Source of the DNA: Baylisascaris procyonis | Taxonomy: Eukaryota; Nematoda; Chromadorea; Rhabditida; Ascarididae | NCBI GenBank assembly: GCA_037389465.1 | Contig: JAZARR010000230.1 | Span: forward strand, 4,637,501 to 4,701,500 | Direction of reading: 5' to 3' | DNA: 64,000 nt | Shown here: piece after piece, positions 1 to 13,400 of the stretch | Layout of the letters: the number at the start of each line of letters is the position of its first letter | How positions within the stretch are numbered: position 1 is the stretch's first letter | The notes under the pieces: generated by a model | Told to the model about the DNA's origin: nothing | The model's input: the letters and a program-made list of their open reading frames with translations, nothing else | Database searches by the model: none | Position numbers and translations under genes: made by a program

Positions 1-141
1 GAGATGCAAAATGCCCATTTATTAAATGACTAACGCATCAACGAACTTGAACTCTTATTACAGCTCATTTATCAATTCGCACGTTTCAAAGAAGAAAAAT
101 ATTGGTGGAAAAAGATCCGACATGTTCGTAGAAGTATATTG

Positions 142-228
<87 letters not shown>

Positions 229-243
229 TATTGATATTGATTG

Positions 244-288
<45 letters not shown>

Positions 289-868
289 ATAGCAGTTCTG
301 TTCTCATACAGAATTTAGCGGTTGCGAATGTGAATATGCTAATTTCTCTTACAAACATCGCAAGATGTTCTACTGCTTTTATTGATTAATGATACGAATC
401 TGATCAAAAATCAAACCAAAGTGTAAACCTTTTATCCACCTACATTTGAGCTATTTAAAAATGGCCTCATCAATCACTCCCCACAGTGAAGTGATTTGTT
501 GAACAAAGAAATGCTGCTATGACGCAAATATAACAACGAATCGAACTGCCACGATGTAAACACCCTAAGGGCATGAACTTAACGCCTTTCTCAGCTATCC
601 AAATGTACATTTACGGTATTCATGAAGGGAAACTTTCTTAGTTACAAACTATTCCGAAACTCGTATCACATCATTTATTAATCGATTAACTGATATTAAG
701 TCAGTTAAACGCAACAATATTTTTATTAAAAAATACTCAATAAATAAGAGAGCGCAATAAAATATTTAAGTGTTTTGGATTAAACCCCGATGTGATTACG
801 AATAAATTATGAATAAAATTATCAAAGGTGAAAAATAAGTAAAAAAGAAGCACAGATAATGAAAATAC
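1..868. other. Intronic/unassigned AT-rich sequence with microsatellite
   Basis: Probably intron of the minus-strand SCHIP-1-like gene. It holds two (AT)n blocks (about 144-226 and 245-282) separated by a short spacer with ATTGATATTGATTG. No exon is supported on either strand. Confidence 0.5.
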
Positions 869-988
869 CTGCAAATTCATCGCTGTCTGTAGGCGAAATC
901 CCAGATTCGATCTGGACGGTCGTGTAAGAATACGTGGTGAAGGACCAGCGGTCAGCTGATCCACTTGTAAAGCAAGCCTCCTTCGTAC
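869..988 (-). CDS. SCHIP-1-like exon 2
   Basis: Forty codons, phase 0 at both ends. The acceptor is TATTAAAG with AG at 990-989; the donor is GTATTTTC from 868. The product starts VRRRLALQVDQL and ends RLQTAMNLQ. It joins smoothly to the helix at the end of exon 1, which supports the acceptor over a nearby TATGTAG at about 1036 that leads to a stop in phase 0. The next exon would be expected to begin with the family's hydrophobic plus acidic segment; I could not find it in 1-868. Confidence 0.6.
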
Positions 989-2552
989 CTTTAATATATG
1001 ACGGTGAACTTGAACATCTTAAGGTTGTTGCATTTCTACATACTTTAAATATCATAAAAATTTGCATAACCTTTGTAATAATATCTCATATTACTTCTAG
1101 TTATTTTGGGTCACTGTCATTTGATATACTATTTAATCATTAGCCATACACTTCACATATATGGTGTCAACTAATAACACGAATTTTGACAGGATGTACT
1201 GTGGTCGAAACTATTTCATTACCAAAAATCTAATAATAAATGTTGTTCAGCAGAAAGCACTAAATTACTATATTATACAACTTAATTCGAGAATATGCAC
1301 ACATAGACATCTAATAATGCGAAGACCGATAAGAAGAGTCGTGTTTTATCATGGACGATAACCAGTAAGCCTTCCTTGTCACTCGTTTTATCTATATATT
1401 TCCATTATTGCCCCGCCCCGCCCCGCCATCAACCCCCCTCCCCTTACAACACCTATGAATCCACTATCGTATTTGGAAAATGCAAATACAAAGCACCTGT
1501 TCACCCAGTAGTTTGCGTTCGATAATTTGTCGTTCTTTGGCTGCACAGTTCAACTGCTCTTCAAGCTTGTTAAAGTCAAGCTCTGGCAGACGTGTATCCA
1601 AACTCTTCACTTCTGCATCAATGCTCTTTTGTAATGCCTCCTTACTACTGAATGTACTACCAATAGAACCCATAGACTTGGATATGCTTGGTGGTCGACT
1701 TGCATGATCCTCTTGATGGTCGTATAGAGCAGATGAACGTGTACCACCAGATGCACTTGCAGAAGCTGTTGATGGTATTGCTGAGATCATACTCTCTCTA
1801 GTTGATGCATCAGGTATGAGTCGATCTACTTTCGAGATCCCTCCACCTTCAGGTTCCAAACTAATCTTCCATTCGTCTTTAATATTTGTTGCATTATTAG
1901 ATTCTACTTCAGAATTTATATGGCCATTGCTTGTGGCGTCAACAGCTTGGCAAGATTTGGTGTTCAATACTTCTCGTACACCTGTTCCATTCTGCGCTGC
2001 CGTTGAAAGGGGCTTGGAATTGCAATCGATGCACTGAATAGGGCTCTCGACCATCTCACACTGATCCGATCTTAGCTCCTTAAAAGCCTCTTCTTGAGGT
2101 AGCTGCTTCATTTCAGGATTGGCCTCCAGTCCCGGCTTCGTTTCTGGGTCTGGCTCCAGTTGATGATCGAAACTGCGTTTTAACGAGTCTGTGCAGAAGC
2201 GAAGCGAATCAGATGGCGTAGGCAAGTCGCCGGCGTTTCGTGATGCAGTGCTCGACATCTCGAACGAGTCCTCTGAACATGACGTCGAAAGCGCTCGATT
2301 ATCGTCAAGAAGCGGTGAGTCGAGAGATTCGAGACTCGAGCTATTACTTTGTTGATCAGTGGGTGAGGCGGTCGCCGATCCGCCGTCTTCTACTAAGCTA
2401 CTGATGAGTGAATCTGCGCAGATGTTGTTGTTGGATTCGATTGGCAGCACCGCTTCACTCGACCACATCTTCTCAGCTCCACGATCCACAGCCGCACTAA
2501 TCGCGGTTCGTGGCGCTGCGCATTTCTCACGCCTCCTTAGTCGATTTGCCAC
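869..2552 (-). CDS. SCHIP-1-like scaffold gene, first two resolved exons (partial)
   Basis: Two exons read on the minus strand: 2552-1497 (open for 352 codons) and 988-869 (40 codons). The donor after CAG at 1497 and the acceptor AG at 990-989 are both phase 0, and a second donor follows 869. The first product is Ser/Asp/Glu-rich and low complexity, ending in a short charged helix (ELDFNKLEEQLNCAAKERQI). Exon 2 continues it with RRRLAL and ends SNLGFRLQTAMNLQ. This pattern (IRxKLAL, then a Ser-rich stretch, then RLQxxMNLQ) matches what I recall of SCHIP-1 proteins just before their conserved C-terminal coiled coil. SCHIP-1 proteins bind the merlin/NF2 tumour suppressor and sit at junctions or the axon initial segment. 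The C-terminal coiled coil is not seen here. An in-frame TGA at 2555-2553 precedes a GTG at 2552, so the real start is either the ATG at 2468 or an upstream exon. Family call moderate; exon calls good. Confidence 0.6.
1497..2468 (-). CDS. SCHIP-1-like exon 1 from its first ATG
   Basis: The first in-frame ATG of the open stretch is at 2468 (context GAGAAGATGTGG), giving 324 codons to the donor at 1497/1496. The region upstream of 2468 is open only to 2552 and begins right after a TGA, so it is either 5' UTR or the start of an exon joined from further upstream. The composition (many Ser, Asn, Asp and Glu; clusters such as SNSSSLESLDS) suggests intrinsic disorder and phosphorylation, as expected for the N-terminal half of a scaffold. 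The last 45 residues change to a helical, coiled-coil-like pattern. No signal peptide or membrane segment is seen. Confidence 0.6.
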
Positions 2553-2555
2553 TCA

Positions 2556-5500
2556 GTGTTGTGTCAGCTCTGATTCATCGGTGTTATTCAATTGACAGAA
2601 CACTGCAAATTGCTTTAGTTGAATTTATTTTTTTACTTCGAATTATTTTTTAACGAAGAAAACTAAAAATGACATAAAGAACTGAAAACTGATTAATCAG
2701 AAATAATTTAAATTTCGACGCATTCAAACAAAAAAATTTTTGACGCCACTTTCATGAAGATTCATATTCACACAATAAACAATGCTGAAGTCGAAACAGT
2801 AAGTGAGCGAAGATGAGATGGGAAAAAGGATGGAAAGAGGGTCCCAGTTTGAGGGAGAAGAGTAGTCTTGAGGCCAAAATATACAATTTTCGATAGATCT
2901 CAAAAACGAGTGTTTACATTTTGATAAGATTTGATAAGTGATAAAACTTGATAAGGCCGCATTTTTATATAACAATGGCTATCTTGATCCATGCATCTCA
3001 AATCGCTAATTTCACACTGCTAGGTTACAGTATTGGCTTATGAATTGGTTGAGCAAATTATCGACTTATTCGGCGCTGAATACATAAAATCTGAGACTTT
3101 CTCGGCTCAATCGGCATACTTGTCAAATCTCACGTTTCTGAATTTCCTAATAAATTCTAGAAAAATTGTCACTGACAGACAGACAGACGCATACAAACGC
3201 ATATAGATCAAGACCTCTATAGCACACCACAAAAAAAAAAAACATGAAGAATGTAGTATGTCTCAAATTGCGTGAACAGTCATTAGTGAGGCAAACGTTG
3301 GCGCAGCACCGAAACGAATAGCCAATAATATTCGATGAGCATATTAAAGGGAAGCCTCCTGCATCCTCAAACGTTTCCCTTCAACAGCTATCATAGAAAT
3401 AAAGAGAGCTCCACGGTTATGCGAAAACATTACCACCGTAATGAGACTATGAACATTTTTACTTTAGCGATGCACTGGAAATATGCACCATCAAGATCGC
3501 TTGCTTGGCTCGCACATACGGCAAACCGACCTATAGCCATCCTTCCTCTCCCTTCCCACATCCCCCCCCCTGTCCCATCCCCAACCCTGCACAACACTTA
3601 AAACAGGACCATGATTATGGCACTTGCTAAATTTAGCGTGCAGTATTTTAGAGAAAGAAAATCACAGAGACGGCTGGCAGGGATTTTATATATGGAATAT
3701 TTTAACGGAGATTTCTTGGTTTAAAAGAGAATATGATTATAATTAGAATTACTACAGTATTTTCACTGGCTTATCAATGAAATGATCAAATGGGTCACCA
3801 ATCCACAACAACAATAAATGATGATAAGACGAATCGCTGCCGCTCGCAGAATCATCAACAATCTGCTGCTAAACAGTTTATATTTGAAAAGATGCTGCTA
3901 GATTACATGATTCCTCGAAAGTTGAATATCGCTTAGGGGAATGTGGAAATGGAAGGGGGATAGGGGAGGGGGAGTCAACCTCTACTTTGAGGTTCAATTG
4001 CCGAGAAAAGAAAGGGGGACAAATTCTTTAACTGAAATATTTTCAGCAAAGGATCTTCGAAAAAAACTCGAAACAAAAAAATTACAAGATAATTTGTCAT
4101 ACATGAAAAACCTGGCGCGTTGGGGAGACTCCAGCAGTTGACGAGCGATATTACGCAAGCGCCCTAACTTGACATTAACACAACTGCCAAATCTCTATCA
4201 CCCCCATCCCCTCCCCCCCCCCCATCTCCTCATCTTCTCCCTCTTGCTAGCCTGTATAACATTCCGCATCCGTCTCCCCGTCCCGATTGTATACATTTTT
4301 CAAACCAAACCAGCCAACAACTGAAACAAGTGCGGTGGCAGGTGCGATCCTAACGTACGTCAAAACAACAGATGAAAAGTGTTTAGTGGAGAAGCGTTGA
4401 AATGTTCAAGAAAGAGGAAGAGAGCAGTGAGACCTCCCATGTTCCCTTTTCTGCTTTCGAGATTGAACTCAACTGTTGTGCTCATCGAGTGAAGCAATCT
4501 GACGTTATTGAAAGCAATCGAATCTTCACAAGTAAACAAAACGATTGTGACGTCTTTGAGGGGATCTAATGAATGCCACACGAAACAATTCATCAATAAA
4601 TTAAAGCTTGCATCGCTTCGCCAATTCATTTAACAGATTCCCATACAAAATGAATATAAATTATTCAACGGAAGTATAGAAATAATGCAGTTAACAATTG
4701 CAGTCACTCACGCATATTTTAGTAATTCATCACTCTATACGTTTGTAATCATCAAGTAGAAGGTGAAAGAGGGTTCAATCAGGTCACTGTAAAATTTATG
4801 AACGAGAGGAGTTCCCCTAGAAATTATTAGGCATTTTCGAGCATAATCGTTTTCTTTTGTATGAAATCCTTTAGAAATTATTCGATTAGTTTTCTTAATA
4901 CAAGAGTTCCTATGGTATTTATTATTTCTTAAATTAAAACCTCATTGCTTTTTCAAAGATGTGAAGTTTTGCTCTAAGATGACGAAAAAATTAAAAAGTA
5001 AAATTAGTTTTAAATATGCACATCTCTAAAGCTGAAACATCATCCTTCATTCGGTTTTCACAAATAAAACTCACTTCCTCAATACCCTCAATAGTGAACA
5101 ATTTAGCAAACTTATTACGGCACTGATGGAATTTGCAAAATATTATAGAATAAGAGTCTATTTTCAATTTTTTCATCGACTCTACAAAAGTAAATAAAAG
5201 GATAAAGAGAAATATTTGCCCACAGCTTTACAGAAGTCGAACGAAATAAAAGTAGAATACACAAAAGCATAAAGAGACATCATCTGCACGATAACAACCA
5301 TAAGAAGATGAAAAAAGTTGTGCCCAAGCCTTTCATCATCTTCACTCCCATCCTCCTCAAAACTTCAATACCAATAACATAGCCTGAGGCGATGTTCGTG
5401 GAGTGTGATCTTTGATCACGAATGCCACTCTCACATATTGTAAGCTAAAAGTGAATGCACTAATATAGAAGTGAATATCAGCATTGAAGCATTAAAGGGA

Positions 5501-6480
5501 ATGAATGGAATAATCCTTCGCAATGTCCTTTGCACTATCATTAGACGATATATAACTTCGATGCAACATATTGTTTTATGCTCAAATAAATTTCATATAA
5601 CTCGATGAATTTATGTCTCAATGATTCGATTCAAAGAACTTTTTACGAGTTAATAATGAGATTGCTAGTGAAATGAAAGGAAATATGAAAATAGTGCGTG
5701 AAAAGAAAGATGAGAAAACGAGAAATAATGATGAATACGTAAAATGCAGACAAAGATAGATATAACTTTTCATACTATAGTAATTCAGTTTGCAAATAAA
5801 ATCAAACATGTGAAAAAAGATCGCTAAAATTATCGCAGCTGAGGAATATGGAAAAAAAGAAGTCGAATAAGTTCTCAAATGGAAAAAAGAAAAAAAAAAC
5901 AAGCTCTGGAACTTTGGAATCTGAGACCGAATTACTTTTTTTATTGATAATTTTTAATCATTTTAAAGAAATTGGCGCATTATTATAAATGAGTTTTCAC
6001 CTTATCAAGATTTCTCGATGATCATACTACCGTTTCTATAAACTGTAGTATGCGAAACTGAATCCTATGCGTACCTTGGTAAACCATTAGCTAAATATTA
6101 ACGTTTGATATCGGAAGAGTTAGCAATGAAACGCGACTTGATCTAACTTCAGTCGAAGAGCGGTCATTACACACCAGTTAGCTGTCATTAAGCGTGCAGT
6201 GCTGCCGGATCGCACTTCCTGCTATTTTAGATGGTGCGCAATTTTGATCAACGGAAAAGAGATGGCAGTTACCTGAGGTATCACAGAGCTACAACTGCCT
6301 AAACAACGATGGCACCTCATATATGAAGCATTTCTCTGTGAGACGGGTTCATCAACAACTTAGTTGTATAGGCTTGACATTTCCCACTAGTCAAAACTCA
6401 AATAAGGATGGACTGCAGTGGGGTCATCTACCGGAAGGATACCAGCTGATCTTCCACAGCAAATAAGTGGATTTCGTTTG
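2556..6480. other. Non-coding upstream region of the SCHIP-1-like gene
   Basis: AT-rich DNA with no open reading frame that looks coding. Short C-rich tracts occur near 3560-3590 and 4200-4230, and a G-rich patch near 3950-3975. It should contain the promoter and possibly 5' exons of the minus-strand gene, but I see no element I can name. Confidence 0.4.
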
Positions 6481-6493
6481 ATGGCCAATGACA

Positions 6494-6634
6494 TCGCTTG
6501 CTGACCGACAACCCGCTGGACAAAACGTTCTGTTAATGATGGCCACAGAATGCGCTGAAGAGAACGAGAAATTTTTGCTGGCTTTCATCAATATCGAAGG
6601 CATCGATGAGAGCATATTGCTTGAAGATGGATCG
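6494..6634 (+). mobile_element. Possible degenerate RTE-type reverse transcriptase remnant
   Basis: One plus-strand frame reads through CGACAACCCGCTGGACAAAA to a TGA and gives RQPAGQNVLLMMATECAEEN then EKFLLAFINIE. This loosely follows the reverse-transcriptase segment of RTE/BovB elements in which a helix (residues like A-E-E-Y) precedes LxLxFIDYEKAFDS. The catalytic-region motif is only partly kept and the surrounding sequence is full of stops, so this would be a dead fragment. An RTE endonuclease fragment lies 12 kb to the right, which makes the idea reasonable. Weak call from memory of the family. Confidence 0.25.
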
Positions 6635-7395
6635 TGATAAGGTGATAAGCTGATAGTTGGTATATGATGCAGTCGCCGGTCATCGAATACAATGAGTTGG
6701 CAACGCAACAACGTTACTTCGATCATTGTGCTCCTCCCCACCTTTCCTTCCTTGGCAAATACTCAGAACAAAACGATTGCAGTTTTAGTGCATATTGTCA
6801 GAAAGAATTTTTCGTTTTACAGAGAAAATGCATGAAATTTGGTTTTATGAGGCTTCAGCCTGCTTTAAAATTTAAAAAACTTTCCATTCGACATTACCAC
6901 TTGCTTTCTCTCTTTTCCGTTCTCTATTAGAGAATACCCTATCCTAATTCATTTGAAAACGATGTCTAAACAACGAATATAATTACTTGCATATGAAATC
7001 AACAAATAATACAATTGGCATCGGAATATAAACATAAAATTCTCGTAGATGTGTAGAAACCGCTTGCGATGACATATAACAAAGCAATCACTGAAAAGCA
7101 TAAGAATAGCCATGTTGAGTACATTGCTGACGCAGAACCAGTTTTCGAAACGTTCCTTTCGTGTTTTAAGCCGTATTTCTCTTAATTATTAACTAGCGCA
7201 CATAGTGATCATCACCGCATTGTAATTAACAACGTTTATGTGGTCATAATGCTTTCCGATTGTAAGGGTCAATGACCTTGATGATAGAAACAGAAAAGTG
7301 ATAGCTGGAAAGTTTGCAAATTTAAGGCGAAATCAGAGAAAAATTTTTCAATGGAAATCAAATAATACCATATTTGGTATTATTCTTCCATCCAA

Positions 7396-7461
7396 GTTGT
7401 CTAATAACCTTCTGTGATTCCATCTAATTAAAGATGGAATCGCAGAAGATTGTTAGACAAC
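7396..7461. repeat. 30-bp inverted repeat (fold-back)
   Basis: Left arm 7396-7425 and right arm 7432-7461 are reverse complements with about three mismatches over 30 bp, separated by the 6-nt loop AATTAA. A second, perfect 10-bp palindrome (AATAATACCA / TGGTATTATT) lies just upstream at 7361-7384. Neither lies in a gene. They could be the tip of a fold-back transposon remnant or a hairpin RNA. Confidence 0.75.
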
Positions 7462-10400
7462 TCGCCGAATCCTCTCCCCTCTCCCAACAATGGATTATCG
7501 CTTTAAAAAACAACAATAAAAAAGATCTGAAAGAGTTCTTAGGTAAAGGTAATGTAGATCAATAAAGAGTCTAACCAAAGGATGAGGAGATATAAACAGA
7601 AGACATAATGATTCATCGATGCTAATGCGACAAAGGTAAGAATGGCGTCCTCGATAAGTAAAAAAGGAATTTACAGAGAAGTACACTAAAGTACAGAGAG
7701 TACGGCAATCCCTTTGCAATTGATAGAAATAACGATCATTCCAAATTTTTTGTTGTCGCTAGAAACGAACAGTTTCATGAAGTTTTCAAATAATTTTTTA
7801 ACTGAGATGAAATTTTTATGATTGAAATATCGAAGCATTAATATTCAATATGTGAACAAAAGAACGAAAAAGATGAATGAAATTATCGCTCAATGAATTA
7901 ATCGATAAGTGATCAGCTTTAATCAACCTACTGATCGACCAGTCAAATATTTTCCATCATCAGCTTTCAATTTGATGGAATAAATGAAATTGATGAATTT
8001 TTCTAAAATTTCATCCTCCACCTATAAAATTAGTAAGTGTATTTCATATTATGTAAAAAATTCATAAAATTTAGATCATTTTGCTTATTGCTTCAAAATA
8101 AAATATAGAGATGGAATATGGGAAATAGAGGTTGATTATTTACGTTCGAAAATATGAAGACTGTTTTTGAATGTTAGCTGAGATAGAGGGTAAATTTGGC
8201 TGCAGGCAATTTATTAAATGATTGATATAGACAAGATTTCATTATACATTTGAATCATTGAATATAAAGAGTGCACAAATAGAAAGGATGCAAAAAAATT
8301 GCAGGTGGAAATAAGCGAATTGTGTTGTTCGATGAGTTGCACCTTTCGTTTCTTAGCAGCATCTCCATCACGACATTTCTTAATTAACCTGCCATCGTGA
8401 GACTATAAAACTCAATCACATAAATGCTTTTTTGGTTATAAGAGTGACAGTATGACACACTCTCCTTCGACATTAATCAAGAGTTAATCAAGACGATGGT
8501 GCATTTTTTAAGGAAAACTTCAAATCGAGACGCATCGAAGCGACATGTCTTAGACGCCCCCGTTGTCCATTTGAAAGTGAAATTAGCATTTCTTTCGCTA
8601 CTTCTCCTCAGTTGGTCAGTACTTTCGAGAGATAAGGAACTATGGAATAGGGTACGAGGGGAGGGAGGGAGGGGAGGGTAAGGGGAGAGAGTAATAGAAG
8701 CATTCTGCGAGCAATCATTTGAAGCGATCTTAGACAACAATCAATATAAAAAGTTATATTTACTGTCTACTATGAGATTCTTATTAGGCCATCAGCATTT
8801 TACCGACAATTCAAAATTGGGTTGCAGTCTGAAGAAATAAAGAAACGATGGAAAATCCCACTATAGAAGGACAAAGGAAACATTGCATGAAAGCAGACAA
8901 AAACTTAGATGTGCATCGGTGCACTCAAAGAAAATGAAGAAGCGTGCAAAAAAGTATATTATTATATAAATTGCCAGCAGAGAAATAAAACAAACAGCGT
9001 TCCCTATTTTAGCTGATCGCAGGTTCATATCCACCAAAGGTTAGCTTTGCTAAGAACTAGCCGATGTAAAACAAAACCTGATCGGTGAACGGCAAACTGG
9101 CAAACTTTTCACCAACATCAACTAAACTTTTTTGGTTCCTTCGAAGGTGATGGATTAATTCGAGTGATAGTAAAGTGGACAATCATATAGTTTACATTAT
9201 ACCTAATAAAATATGATTATCTTTAACGTTAGTGACACACGAGTTGAAACTATATCGCATACAAACAGAAATGTAGACATAAAGAAACACAACGGATCGT
9301 TGTCACTATAGTGCACTTTTCAACAGCAAAATTTGCACACGAGTGCATTAAATAAAAAATAAAGGCAATAATTAAATTTTTTTTAAAAAACATTAATATT
9401 ATTTAAGGTGTAAATTCAGACATTATTGCAATTAAATATTACAATTTATTATCCTCAAAATGTACTACCTACCACTAGTTAAAGCTATATGCACTCAACG
9501 AACTCAGTGCACAATGCGGTCGTTGGAGGTTGATCGTCGGCCGACTAACTTGCTGCACACCGCATTGCGCACGCAACACTCCACTTGGGCACGCACGCAT
9601 TTACACTGCCGCTCACGCATATCGACCACCACCGCATGCGCCCCCCTCCGGCTTTTGCATGTATAGCCTGCAGTCCGGCATTACCATCACCATGCTTGTT
9701 TCTCGACCGTTCGTCTGTTGTTCTCCCCTGTCCCCCTTCCCACCCGGCTGTTTATTTCCCGTATATCGTTACACACATCTAAATTTAAAAGTATTAACTG
9801 AGAACATTACGTACTGTACGATTCAACCAACAATATTCCTCGATACCATCTGAAGTCTAAATGGAAACCGCTGAGATGTAAAATTCACTAGTTGGGATTT
9901 TTTGAAACCAAATAGGGGGTGAAATTTTGGAAGAAATCTCTCGATGAATGATGGCACGTTCATACAAATTGAGACCATATAAACTTTTAAATCAAATTCA
10001 TTATAAATAGTGATGAGTTCGGTCGCAGTAAAGTTTGTTTTTAAATTTTAGAATATTGTATATTCAACAGATTTAAGGCACTCGAAATATGTAAGAAAGT
10101 GTTCTTTTTTAAGTTATTCCTTGTTATATCCTGTGTGGAATGATTGGCATATAGTTAATAAATGCATTATAATAGATTTTCTATTAGACGTAAATTCACT
10201 GTTGGTCCGATCCTTTATTTAAAGGGCCGCACAAGATGTCTTCAGAAATTATTTCGATGTGGTGTCTTCAGAATTTGGTAGAGTTGTATAATTACACCAA
10301 CACAGCATTCGCACCCTCCATACTTGCCTCGGTTACATATTGACTTCATCATAGAAGGTGTAGCGCTTGACAAATCAAGGTGCACATAGAACAGACAGAC

Positions 10401-13400
10401 ACATACAGACAAACGCAGACAAATATACACCACAGTGCATTCTAAATCACAGTGGCGAAACGACGTCCACTTAACTGAGTTAGTAAATATTGTCCGACAT
10501 TGTGAACCTTGTCTGACAGGCACTGTCAGACAACCGAGTCAGACATTCAAACTGAGAAAATCAGCAAACTTCCGCTACCAATTTGTTTGTTGAACTGAAG
10601 TCGTACAATAATGACTGCCCAAAAAGGATTTCATCAGCCGTTCTTATTTTCATGCAAGTGATTAATAGTAATACACAGTTATTATCTGCGTTGTCGTCGA
10701 TTATTTTGGATTTGAAAACGAAGTGGCAATTAGATTTTCGATTCATACAAGGAATTATCAATTACAATTAGTTATTACCGAGTTAATTCCGATTAATTCC
10801 CATAAGAATTGTTAATTAACAGTCAAAAATTATCACTTACATAATTAATCGAGTATAGTAGTCATATAAAAACAAAGGGGATTATCACTCCTCAAGTACA
10901 TAGGTGTAGTTGGGAGATCCACCTGCGATAACGTTCAAAGCAGCTTGATCTCTACTTTAAAAAATGATTTATGACGAGGGTGGTACCCTTTTTTGATGAC
11001 GCTCTACAGACACTCAACGACAACGACTTATCCAGCAAAGAACGATACTTGACGAGATATATGTGGAAGAAATTTGAACGATGTCCTTTAGGTAGTTGGT
11101 TTGGATAGTGCCAACAGAAGGATTATTTTAAGAAGAGAAATTTAGCGAGAATTTTCATGCTTGTGCCATTTCTATTGATTTGAAGAAAAAACTACGATAG
11201 ATATTCATATAGACAAAGGCATACAACTCTGATGATGCGCTTTTATAATGGCAGTTTGCAAAAAGCGCATATTGGTAAAGGAAAAAAGCACGGAAAAATT
11301 ACGGTATTCAGTACGGTATATAATCGTTAGAAGTGCATTTCTTGGATGCAGAAATGGAGGCAATATTCCAGAAAATGAAGATAAAACTTTATTCCAAACG
11401 TTACCTTATTACTAGAATCCAGTTGTTCCATCAATGCTTAACGTGAAAAAATATCTTTGATCATTGGTGATCTGCCTATATAAGTCACTTTTTTATTTCT
11501 GTGAATAAATTTTTGATATTCAATAAATCTACCTTCCTGCTGCTACACATCGAAAGAACACTGATTACAAGATGAAATACTGAACGGTTTTAATTGTTAT
11601 TTACAGATAACTTAAAGTTGTATTTTTCAAATGCAAACTGAAGGTATTATTTTTTTATTTCCTTAAATTTCAAGTAGTTTTATATTTGTTAACTATTTCA
11701 AAAGTCAAATCAATGTGGTGATATGGCATCACCAATTTTTGTAAGAATATATTGAAAATAATCAAAAAATCTTAGTGAAGTGTTCAAATGCAATGGTACT
11801 AGATGATAAACCAAAATTACTTTCCAGGTCTGTAAACCAAAAGTCATTTATAAAAAATATCCTAACAGAGCGAGAAAATAAACAATTACCACTATTCGGT
11901 CCTTTATTTGTGAATTATCTTTGAGGTTTTCCACTTAGTTTCCTTAAAGGATGAAAAAAAAAAGAACTTTTAAAGCAAATCTATGGTTTTAGTTAGATTA
12001 ATTCGAAATAAAATTTCGTCAAGACGAGAAGAGGTTTGGTTTGTTTCAACCATCGGAATGTTTCTTTTGGGAACACAAAGATATTAAAACATCAACATCT
12101 CTTGATTAATATGCACAATGCTATTTCTCTATAAGATATTACAGTTATTTAAGCGGTCCCCTTCGAACGAACTCATTTCCATTCTTGGTGCATTTCGCCA
12201 CCCAAATATTTTAATGATATCCTTAATAAATTAATCCATATTCAACAGTATGCAACTCTCACGATTATCGAACATTTGATGGATTTATAAAAGAATTATG
12301 TATAGGAGGAGGCTCATTGGTCAATAGTAAATAGGTTAGAACGCCATATGAATGCATGGAAAGTGATTCTATAGTGAACTAAACATTGCTACTTTTCACG
12401 ATAAGTGAATTTCATTTCACAATTCAATTGGCGAAGAAATTTTCCCGTTTCATTTTTTTACAATTATCGATCGAAATTATAAAATCGAAAAAGAGAAGAA
12501 AACTTTCAAAGAAATTGATCAATAAAACTTTATTTATGACCAAATAAAATATTAATTTATGAGTGAATATAATTTTTTTTCGCGAATGTAAACAATAAAA
12601 AATAAAAGAATATATGACGTATATCGGAATGAAATTGTGCAAAAAAATTTTTGTGACATTAGTGCAAAATAATTCATCAATACAACATCGCTCCATCGCT
12701 CTGCATTTTTGACTGACGGACTCACTCTCTGAGCGGCAATGTGTAATTGAGTACCGAATGCAAAACGGACAACAATATGGCATATACATTTTCAGACTAA
12801 CATACATAAATAGCCACATAATTTCGTCGTTGTTATATGCTCATTAGACTCTTTTTTAGCCGAATTTTGGAATGGAGTTTTTTTGTTTCTTTTTTTTTCA
12901 GAAACTTAATTTTTCGATTTTCTGTTGAATAGCCCGGAAAAAATTTCTGAAATAGTGTGAATTAATTAAACGATGTGAGTTGCAAATGTTAGTTTCATTC
13001 TGTAACAATATTTAAACTGCTTCTTTTATTCTTGTATAGGCAATTGTCATCCACATAAACACCATATTCGAGCTATCTCAATGCTACTGATAGTGTAGTG
13101 TTTACTGAAATATAAAGTACTTTAAACGCTATTGTAAGCGTACAATGCTATGCACGCGAATAATACTGAAAATAACAAAAAAGAAGGAAAACAACTGAAG
13201 GAAACTCGATAAATCATCGCTTTATATTGAATAAATTAATACAATTGTAAAGAATTCGATGATAGAAAGTAGTGTAATATCTTTCAAAAAAGTCTATTCA
13301 ACGATGTAATATACAATGCAATACAACGACAATAAGTGAATTTTCTTTAAAAAGTGTATTTAAAAAAAAAGACAGCAAATAGAGATGAATAAATTTTTCC

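Noticed and set aside
1036..1067. Alternative acceptor TATGTAG for exon 2 of the SCHIP-1-like gene
   Set aside because: After the phase-0 donor of exon 1 it leads to an in-frame stop; the acceptor at 990-989 keeps the frame and the family pattern.
8496..8681. ATG frame with a hydrophobic, signal-like segment (KLAFLSLLLLSWSVLS) and a GTAAGG donor-like site just after it
   Set aside because: No downstream exon, homology or acceptor partner could be found; hydrophobic runs are common by chance in such DNA.
9460..9853. Overlapping plus-strand frames in a GC-richer patch
   Set aside because: Two frames are open at once over a His/Pro/Arg-biased stretch, as expected from composition rather than coding.
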